Positions 57,225-64,000 of a stretch of 64,000 nt of DNA are shown one piece after another. Position 1 is the stretch's first letter. Each line of letters begins with the position of its first letter. The position numbers and the translations under genes are program-made. Under the pieces are notes generated by a model that had not been told where the DNA came from, ran no database searches, and saw only the letters and a program-made list of their open reading frames with translations. This DNA comes from Mytilus edulis (taxonomy: Eukaryota > Mollusca > Bivalvia > Mytilida > Mytilidae), in the NCBI RefSeq assembly GCF_963676685.1, contig NC_092354.1, forward strand, positions 28,924,193-28,988,192. The letters are read 5' to 3'.

Positions 57225-57449
57225 ATGGCTACTGAAAAGACATTCAGGGTATCAAGTGTAGAATATGACAAACCGACTAAATCAAATAATATTGATTGGG
57301 CAAATTGCATCCTATGCCAAGAAATTATAGATGACAAACTTATATGCCCATTTGATTATAAGCGTCTCAATGTTGGTGCTGGTTATCAATCTTTAGCTGA
57401 AAATATTAAGAAGTTTCATGAATTACGATTGTGTGCATTAAAAACTTAG
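57225..57449 (+). CDS. Small C-x2-C ORF, unknown family
   Basis: ATG-started, 74 codons: MATEKTFRVSSVEYDKPTKS, then WANCILCQEIIDDKLICPFD and VGAGYQSLAENIKKFHELRL, stop. The 'W..CilCQ...e.L.CP......GY..la.ni..F.el' pattern is one I associate with N-termini of uncharacterised invertebrate proteins; the cysteines may bind zinc. No splice donor is evident before the stop, so it is either a very short protein or a truncated copy. Confidence 0.45.
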   Translation: MATEKTFRVSSVEYDKPTKSNNIDWANCILCQEIIDDKLICPFDYKRLNVGAGYQSLAENIKKFHELRLCALKT

Positions 57450-57649
57450 ATGAGGGATCTTTTCCACATGTACTTTACTCCTATGTTTCACATATTTAGC
57501 AAAGTTACTCAGTTGGGGACATTGCAATAAGAATTCTTTGTCGCCAAAATAGGTGTTATCTTTATATTTTCACATTTCATAACATCTTATTCGCTTCCTC
57601 TACATCCACAACAAATTCGTAAGCCATTATGTAAAACAAGTACGAAAAG

Positions 57650-57780
57650 ATGAAATATAAATCAAATCAAATATTTTTAATTGTCAAGTAAAGACGCTCA
57701 TTACAGGCAGAAAAATAACAAGATAATTTGGTACAAATGATTACAATAATTTCAATACAATTAAATCAACGAAACGTGTA
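57650..57780 (-). repeat. LINE-type 3' end, reverse
   Basis: The reverse complement reads TTCTGCCTGTAATGAGCGTC, an AATTAAAAATATTTGATTTG tail and ATTTA. It parallels 63,240-63,300 on the plus strand. Conserved 3' end with a TTTGATTTGA tail, as in non-LTR retrotransposons; no coding part is attached. Confidence 0.65.
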
Positions 57781-57939
57781 CTATATAATAATCCTGGTAC
57801 CTTTGATAACTATTATCGACGTGTTAATCAAGTGAAAAATTATAATGTACTTATCCAAGTCTAGAATTTATAGATATGCAAACCACATAAGAATTATAAC
57901 ACAATCAATGTGAATGAGTAGTGTAGCGACATGCTATTA

Positions 57940-58075
57940 TAAAAATGAAGATGTGGTATGATTGCCAATGAGACAACTACCCACAAAAATACCAAAATGA
58001 CACAAACATTAACAACTATAGGTCACCGTAAGGCCTTAAACAATCAAATATAACTCTCCATATTTCCACTAACTT
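57940..58075 (-). repeat. Reverse fragment of 'cattggcaatcata' repeat
   Basis: GATGTGGTATGATTGCCAAT and ACAACTATAGGTCACCGTAAG are the reverse form of the 3' module of the 15,985-16,312 family. The adjoining 57,785-57,830 stretch (AATCCTGGTACCTTTGATAA) is the end of the 56,015 family. Confidence 0.75.
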
Positions 58076-58079
58076 GCAA

Positions 58080-58460
58080 TCGCGTTTATTTCCGTTTTCA
58101 GGTGTTGCATCACTGATAAGGAAACAATAGGGAAAACTGTATCACCCTCAGAATATTCAATTGCTGTGTATTTCGAAATGCACAAAAGGGAGGACCACCT
58201 TTTAACCCACAATTGTTAAAACAAAACAACTGAAGAACAAAGGGCATGGAATCATACATGGTAATTAAGTTGATGAAGGATGTGCATAAACAAACTATTG
58301 ATATAAATGAACTGGCAGGTGATGATGATTCAGTTGGGTTTGACAGTGCAAAGAAACTTCTTCCTAAATCTAAAATTGTAAAAAAACTAGCGGCAGCAAT
58401 CATACAATCATAAATTTTACCAAAAAGCTGTATAGACTTTAACCAAGGCAAAGGGAGTTT
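58080..58460. other. Weak coding-like stretch, unassigned
   Basis: A plus frame near 58,240-58,410 reads MVIKLMKDVHKQTIDINELA, then SVGFDSAKKLLPKSKIVKKL and stops. It looks coding but lacks splice signals and a recognisable family. The longer minus-strand frame over the same bases is its shadow. Confidence 0.25.
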
Positions 58461-58463
58461 CAG

Positions 58464-58670
58464 CTTTGGCATGCAGACTAGGTATCAGTGCTGCTTCTGA
58501 TACTATTCAGGAAGATGTTGCAACACTTCAACTTTGGCATGCAGGTTTAGGTATCAGTGCTGCTTCTGATGCTATTCAGGGACACCTATTGATCGACAAA
58601 CAAACACCGTAGTCACTGATGAACTAGAAACCGGGACACCTACAGATCGACAAACAAACACCGTACTTCA
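58464..58670. repeat. Two nested local tandem duplications
   Basis: CTTTGGCATGCAG ... AGGTATCAGTGCTGCTTCTG occurs at 58,464 and again 68-69 bases later. GGGACACCTA ... GATCGACAAACAAACACCGT occurs at 58,579 and again 54 bases later. They immediately precede the reverse-transcriptase remnant. Confidence 0.85.
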
Positions 58671-58676
58671 CTGTGT

Positions 58677-59307
58677 CGGCTATTTGCTGAAGACACATCA
58701 TTCAAATATTCTGGTAACGAAGGAGAACAGATTAAATCTGTTATCGATCGCGACTTGAAAGAGCTGGATGTTTCATCCTCTAAATGGCTTATGTCATTAA
58801 ACGCAGATAGAACCGAAATTATTATTTTTTTCAAATATTGAGACTCCGGACTTTAGCTTCTCCTTAAATGGTAAAAATATACCTTTTAAGTACATCTCAT
58901 AAGCACCTGGGAGTTAATTTCAGTAGTGACGGAAAATGGAACAATCATATACATGTATAAAGTATAATTACAAGTGTAAAGAAACACTTATATGTTTTAC
59001 GTAAACTTAAATACCGATTATCTCGAAATAATAGAAAATCTAAACTTACTTTTTATTCGACCCATTTTTAAATATGCCACGGAAGTGTGGGATAATTGCG
59101 GAATAAGCTATTCAAATAAATTAGAAAATATGCAATTAGAGGCCGCAAAAATAGTTACAGGTCTACCAATATTTACATAAAATGAAACTTTATATTCTGA
59201 GGTTAGCTGGGATTCTCCTTTTGAAAGAAGGAGAAGAAAATTACAGATATGTTATAACATGAACCAAAAGCATGCGCCAGAATATCTCTGTAATCTTGTA
59301 CCTCCTT
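58677..59307 (+). pseudogene. LINE reverse transcriptase C-terminal remnant
   Basis: Begins RLFAEDTSFKYS, the 'FADDT' active-site motif with the second residue pair altered to ED (58,683-58,694), then DLKELDVSSSKWLMSLNADR and an NWK-like segment. Frames then shift. FIRPIFKYATEVWDNCGISY, LENMQLEAAKIVTGLPIF and, in another frame, NQKHAPEYLCNLVPP follow in LINE order. Several stops. The element is cut at 59,307 by the SINE at 59,308. No 5' part is visible. Confidence 0.75.
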
Positions 59308-59741
59308 AACCCCCAAGGGTGACTGGGGTATAGAAATATGGTCACTTGGTCTTCTCCCGACCGGCAGTAAAACGCTTGTCGAAGTGGGGCGTCCGTTTGG
59401 CTGTGCGGGATGTATCAAGTTCACAGTCACGTCCGGTCAGAAGGGGGACGTTAAATCCGATGCCTCGTGTACAGAGAGTGCCACGCTCTTTGCACGTTAA
59501 GAACCCTTGCAACAACTCTTTTGAGGGGTCCGTAGGTGGCCTGTTGCAAGACAAAATTTCTGTCCCTATCCAACATACCCTCATTTTCCAGTGGCAGTCC
59601 AAATTTCCCTGACCATCATCCCAGATGGCCTTTATCGTATCAACCTACCTATTGTATTTATTGTGACCTTGTTTTCGTCCTGAATATGCATGAAATATTT
59701 GCCACTGGACGTTAAGCAACCAACAATCAATCAATCAATCA
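59308..59741 (+). mobile_element. Full-length SINE-like retroposon, 12-bp target duplication
   Basis: 434 bases between exact TTGTACCTCCTT copies (59,296-59,307 and 59,742-59,753). It closely matches 51,766-52,187 throughout, with a longer CAAT tail. It is inserted in the LINE remnant's last conserved block, so it is younger than that copy's truncation. The 88- and 86-codon open frames across it are not genes. Confidence 0.92.
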
Positions 59742-59753
59742 TTGTACCTCCTT

Positions 59754-60250
59754 GTGTTTTATGCGGTACTCGACCGTACGTTCGACATCCGTTATGTCCG
59801 TTATATTCGGTCAGTACATCAACGGACTCGCAACGGATAACAATTTAGTGAACGGACAACTTTTATTTTCATCCGTTAGTCGTCCGTTTGTGCTAACCGG
59901 TAAGGTGCGACCGTGGCTTAACCCGGATTTGCCAACATTGTCTTTGAACAAAAAGTAGATGGCATGTTGTTAAATGAATGAAGTCTAGATTTAGTTAGCT
60001 GAAGCTTACTGATTATGTTTACTGTGTAGCGAACAGAGAAGCTGTGTTTTTCTAGCATTTTGGAGAAACTTTTTACGTGTTGATCAGCTGTTGCAGGGAT
60101 TGCACATCACCAATGCCATTGTGTGCATCATAACTTATTCCAACACTATCTTTCACGAGTGATTACTGCTTACCTGTCTTTCTGTCTGCCATTTTTAATC
60201 TATCCTCATAATTGTGTTGAAGCAGTTTCTGCGTTGTGTCTGTATACGAA
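59754..60250. other. No gene; locally CpG-rich
   Basis: From 59,760 to 59,935 the sequence is unusually rich in CCGTT/AACGG motifs (for example CATCCGTTAGTCGTCCGTTT) in both orientations. An open frame over it has no motif. Probably a repeat, with no second copy here. Confidence 0.4.
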
Positions 60251-60254
60251 GTCC

Positions 60255-60600
60255 GTATAGTTGTGATCATGCACGAGAATAGCGAATTAACTGAGATAAG
60301 TAAACACTATACGAAGGGACAGAGGGTATGTTACTGCTGAGAAACGGGAAATTGATAATTTGGAAGTTGAAATTGTCCCGTTTATCATAGATCTTCGTGT
60401 GAAGTCTTTCATTTGTGTCAATATTGAGGAAAAGATCAAGGTATGAAGGATTCCTTCTAGTATCAGTAGTTTCCTTAATTTCAATTTCACTGGGATATAT
60501 GAGATGCAAGTAGTCGCTGAAATATGGGTTATTCAGTGATGGGATATCATCAATATATGGGAAGGTGAAATTAAAGAATTTCTTAAGGTGCTTTTTCTGT
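60255..60600 (-). pseudogene. Reverse transcriptase fragment with YIDD motif
   Basis: The minus strand reads HLKKFFNFTFPYIDDIPSLN, then YLHLIYPSEIEIKETTDTRR, NPSYLDLFLNIDTNERLHTK, YDKRDNFNFQIINFPFLSSN and YSVYLSQLIRYSRA and a stop, with weaker similarity beyond in other frames. The YIDD active-site box followed by 'YP.E.eIK.TTdt..s.SYLDl.leiD' and 'LYDKRDdFNF.IvNFPF.sSNIP' is a reverse-transcriptase family very common in molluscs and amphioxus; I think Penelope-like but am not sure. Truncated at both ends. Confidence 0.7.
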
Positions 60601-60609
60601 TGTCTTTTA

Positions 60610-61540
60610 GAAGGGTTTGAATGAATTCTGCTTCATACGAGTACTAAAACAAATCTGATCTGGTTGTAAGATCCCTAAAATGTCTGTTGCAGAATAAGGT
60701 CATCACTACACTATTTAAAAAGTCACTACTTGCTGATTATTACTTTGTGCAGAACCTCTGACAGGAGGGACTTCTTTAAACTAAACGTTGACCATTGATT
60801 ATTTCCAGCTGTTCTAAGGCACACTTTTCTGACGCTATCCCCAATACTATGTTTACCTAATGCTCTGAAGAAATGTATCTGCAATAAAACATTATTTTCA
60901 TAATTTATTCATTATGGTAAAAATTGTAGCACTCCTACCATTTCTGCCTGTCCTGCTTCATTTAAAGTTTTACAGCAACATTTCATTAGATTTAATATGT
61001 CCGAGTTTGATATGCCAGTTTTTTTCGCATTTTCTGTGCATTACGATTTGTGGTGAATTTGATACGCATCTATTCATATTTTCCATAAGTTAAAAGCCTT
61101 TGATGACTGTTTAAAAACCACTGTTAAGAATACTTTTCCCCATCTTTTTAATTAGGTGACTTGGGATCCATTAGAAATATTATTTTTCTCGGGGGATTTG
61201 TGTATCCTTCGGCAACAATTTTACTAGATAGAGGATTACCACATTGACAATGCATTTTAATGTTACTGACTGACACATCCATACAGCAATATATTGGTTT
61301 AAATCCCATCTGTACAATTCCATGTAGTCACAAATATTTCACCCGGTGGAGGAACTGCTGTACACGGTTAGCTAAGTGGTATTCTATTTTTCAATTATTC
61401 AAAGCTTGCATTCTTTTAATATCTTGTTACCTATCATTTTTGTGTCCATTTTAACAAAAACCTAAAACTCTAGATTCAAATTAACACTGTAATAAAAAAA
61501 AAGTGAAGGATGTCCTCACAGCAAAACAGGTGGAACTTTA
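60610..61540. other. No gene seen
   Basis: AT-rich stretch with short frames without motifs; the one at 61,260-61,454 is cysteine-containing but unsupported. Confidence 0.4.
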
Positions 61541-61544
61541 AAAC

Positions 61545-61643
61545 ATGGGAAAAGAGAACGGTGACAAAAAGGCAGAGACACTCTGTGACCAGGATATCGA
61601 GAAGCTGGTTAAGTTTTTTGGATTTTTGCATGAGTTTAGTTAA
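61545..61643 (+). CDS. Possible short first exon
   Basis: An ATG frame reads MGKENGDKKAETLCDQDIEK, then LVKFFGFLHEFS and a stop. The part up to LV is hydrophilic and helix-like and is followed by CTG/GTTAAG, a usable donor. The later part is read-through if spliced. A different frame is open longer but has poor composition. Very tentative. Confidence 0.25.
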   Translation: MGKENGDKKAETLCDQDIEKLVKFFGFLHEFS

Positions 61644-61649
61644 CGCATC

Positions 61650-63180
61650 TTTTATGTATTTCTATCCACATTGTGTTAAGATACCTGCATTTCAGTTCTT
61701 TATTAAGTTTGCTTTTTTAAGGTAACAGATGGATTGAAAATTACATAAAGTTTTTAACCAAAACCTCTCCTTCGAAAAACAACCTCCGCCTTTCTTCTAA
61801 ATCTAGTAATTGAATTAATATGCAAGCTTCAAAATAAACGTTATTTTAAAATTCACTCCACAGAAGCAGCTATAGGTCAACCTTTTTCCTGCAAAGCTTC
61901 AAACTGGCGAGCTGGAACGGTATGGTATTGAAAAAATCTTCTCCTTGGAATAAACTGGGTTCATTTAGGGTCAAAATGTCACCCAGACGTCATATGTTTC
62001 ACTAACGACAATTCCACTCCATAAAGGAATTATTGGCTTGTTTGTTTCTATGAATAATTGAACTGGATGTAGATAATATGGATTTGGTTGCTCGTTTGAT
62101 TAGTCTAGTTCATTTTCACCTTTCTGTCAAGAAATTCAGTAAAAAAACACTTTATTGTCTCACATACTAGTAGTAATCATAAGTGCAGAGAATTCTCTGC
62201 TCCTGAACCTTTTATGTGTTACATAATTTTGTTTATGGCTGTACAGATACATTAAGTTCTTTTGGGCGGCCATAATAATAACAAATATGTGTAACAGTGT
62301 TTTACACCCTGACATAGGGTCAAATACCATAGTCGTCAATCTGAGATCCAAAATTGTTTTCTGTTTCTGATGCAAAAGATTCTTCAATGATTTTTACTTT
62401 AAAGTCCAATGAGACTGCCTTTTTCGATGATTCAAACGATACAAATCTTGGAATCACTCAGCCATTAATTCTGAAATAGTTTTGGAAGTTAACATTTTGC
62501 AGAAAGATAACAGATATTTATCTTGAAAAAATAATAAGTTAACAATAAATATAAAAGGTAGGTCTTGTAGTAGAAGATGATAATTAAAGCATTTGTAAGA
62601 CAGACACACAAAGTTCAATAGAAGAAAAAAAGACACACCATGACGGACATCACTACAGCAAGATAAAACATCAGGCAGTCAGTTTTCTTTTTGAATTGTT
62701 CTCACTTTTGTGGTATTTGGCTCTTTTATTGACACTCGATACGGCTTTAGCTCATAATGATGATTTTGGAAGGCCGCGCAGTGATCTACTGTTAATTCCC
62801 ATTCCATTTCCACTCTTGTGATTTAAAACCTGTTTCATTTAAACAGCTGCAAAGGATTTAGCATATGAGATGTACAAAAATAAAAATACCCAAAAACGTA
62901 AGTAAAAGAAGTATTTAAAATACACAAATTTTGACCTACATGTGAGGTTGAGAGATTTCTCTAAAATCGGCCACTAATTGAAACTTTTTAAAAAATAATG
63001 AAAGTAATGAACGTCATGCTTTTTAATACAAAGATAAAACATTTAACTCTTGTTCAACTCAAGACTATTGTCGCTCATTCCATTTCATTACAATAATTAT
63101 TTTATTGAATGGAAAAAGTCAGTATGTACATTTTATAAATATACATTAGTATGTCTTTCTTTTCTCTTCGTTGTAATCAT
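61650..63180. other. No gene seen
   Basis: AT-rich sequence. Only short frames without motifs, and no dispersed repeat I can match apart from a faint AAGGCCGCGCAGTGATCTAC echo of the 15,985 family near 62,770. Confidence 0.4.
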
Positions 63181-63182
63181 TG

Positions 63183-63300
63183 ATTTAATTGTACTCAAAT
63201 AATTGTAATCATTTTGTAATCATTTCCAAATTTAACTTGTGATTATTCTGCCTGTAATGGGCTTCTTTGATTGACAATAAAATATATTTGATTTGATGTC
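63183..63300 (+). repeat. LINE-type 3' end
   Basis: TTCTGCCTGTAATGGGCTTC, ATTGACAATAAAATATATTT and a GATTTGATG tail match the reverse segment at 57,650-57,780. AATAAA precedes the tail. No coding part is attached, so this is a severely 5'-truncated insertion. Confidence 0.7.
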
Positions 63301-63727
63301 ACAATTGGTTTTTCCCGAGGACAGATCTTAGTAATCAAGACCTAACAGAAAATCATTGGACAAAAAACCAGTGAATGCCCTTGTTATCATTGTCTTGCCT
63401 TTGGTGACTTGTCTTAATATACATATCTAAGTTATCACCTGCTATCTTCATTTTTGGGTTTGTCTTTAATTTGTCTACTCACAGGTTATTTGATGTTTGT
63501 CCAGCTTTTTCCAAAAAACTTTGTTCAGTACATATACCATAATGTTAATCAATTACAATTTCACTGTGATTATTAAAAAATAATTAAGCACTTCATTTAT
63601 TGATTGACTCAGAAATCAACAGTTGATTGTAAGAAAATATTGCAGGCACAACACGGTGGCATAATCCTGCGAGGGTGTTTGGTGATTTGTCATATATCCC
63701 CTGGTCAACCAAGTTAACTCGTTAGTG

Positions 63728-63745
63728 TATATATAGACATAAAGG
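63728..63745 (+). promoter_or_regulatory. TATA-box candidate
   Basis: TATATATAGACATAAAGG lies about 20 bases before the first ATG (63,754) and about 100 before the more likely one (63,832). In AT-rich DNA such motifs arise by chance; its placement before a signal-peptide-like ORF is the reason for listing it. Confidence 0.35.
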
Positions 63746-63831
63746 GGAATAATATGGTACCTCATTACTTACATTACCAGCAACAGCTATTAACGCTGAG
63801 TTTTTTGCTGTTTCTAGAGAACATTAAGGCA

Positions 63832-63969
63832 ATGTATGCTACTACCACACTGATTATATTTCTTATTTTTACAACAGAAGGATTCTTTACAGAAACATTT
63901 ATCAGCAAGTTCCGGGAAACTTTAAACCAAGACAGTCTGCTGCTTTTTAATAACCAGCGTATGGCTTGA
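63832..63969 (+). CDS. Short secreted-protein-like ORF or first exon
   Basis: From the ATG at 63,832: MYATTTLIIFLIFTTEGFFT, a hydrophobic core resembling a secretory signal peptide, then SKFRETLNQDSLLLFNNQRM and a stop. An upstream in-frame ATG at 63,754 adds 26 residues that hide the signal, so I prefer the later start. It could be a small secreted peptide or a first exon read past its donor, close to the window edge. Confidence 0.35.
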   Translation: MYATTTLIIFLIFTTEGFFTETFISKFRETLNQDSLLLFNNQRMA

Positions 63970-64000
63970 ACCTTTATAATAACATAAATATTGTAAAGTG

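Noticed and set aside
58110..58472. 120-codon minus-strand frame
   Set aside because: Composition favours the plus strand here; the minus frame shows no motif.
59342..59612. Overlapping 86- and 88-codon frames on opposite strands
   Set aside because: Both lie wholly in the SINE-like element; the homologous copy at 51.8 kb does not keep them.
1..64000. tRNA, rRNA or snRNA genes
   Set aside because: No cloverleaf-like sequence with both internal promoter boxes or recognisable rRNA core was seen by eye on either strand; a covariance-model scan would be needed to be certain.

Overview
The window is repeat-dense, AT-rich, intron-bearing eukaryotic DNA. Several dispersed repeats match ones I recall from marine mussels (Mytilus and relatives): a block with the core GAGCGTCACTGATGAGTC followed by GACGAAACGCGCGTCT, a block with GACTTGGTACAGGACATT, and a retroposon ending GCAACCAACAATCAATCAAT. 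I therefore read it as a mytilid bivalve nuclear contig. That assignment rests on memory of the repeats, not on a search. I see no complete conventional gene. What can be supported is a set of short spliced exons, single-domain coding pieces, and a dense, nested population of transposable elements.

Left part (1-22.4 kb). Dispersed repeats come first, then a diverged satellite patch (1.2-2.1 kb) and a decayed minus-strand gene with a BEN-like domain (2.4-3.8 kb). These are followed by LINE C-terminal fragments (4.0, 8.2 and 16.9 kb) and exon-like pieces at 7.6-8.0, 9.1 and 10.3 kb. A lone retropepsin ORF at 11.1-11.6 kb is bracketed by two small inverted-repeat transposons with TTA target duplications. 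Tandem ACGT-rich repeats lie at 14.5-15.4 kb. A Ty3/Gypsy gag-protease remnant (18.8-21.7 kb) lies between the inverted ends of a possible larger element.

Centre (22.5-36.1 kb). A satellite array of about 13.5 kb is built from ~160-182 bp monomers and includes a ~1.9 kb higher-order duplication. It is interrupted by two unrelated insertions. The left-hand patch at 1.2-2.1 kb is a diverged relative in the opposite orientation.

Right part (36.1-64 kb). A 5'-truncated RNase H-bearing LINE (minus strand) shares its 3' end with a SINE-like retroposon present in full or part at 5.4, 47.7, 51.8 and 59.3 kb. Two SINE-like copies and a stub have clear target-site duplications. The best gene evidence is a four-exon plus-strand gene end at 39.06-41.59 kb coding for a small, basic, probably nuclear protein. 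Further pieces include a chromodomain terminal exon (44.6 kb), several orphan exons (46.5-53.4 kb), a 1.5 kb inverted-repeat element with a motif repeated in both orientations (53.5-55.0 kb), further reverse-transcriptase debris (58.7-60.6 kb), and a possible secreted-protein first exon with a TATA box at the right edge.

The genes do not form an evident pathway. The coherent biology here is transposon ecology: a LINE and its probable SINE partner, families of non-autonomous DNA elements, and satellite evolution. I found no bacterial-type operon, CRISPR array or tRNA/rRNA gene. Reading frames break repeatedly at A or T runs; these may be real decay or assembly error.
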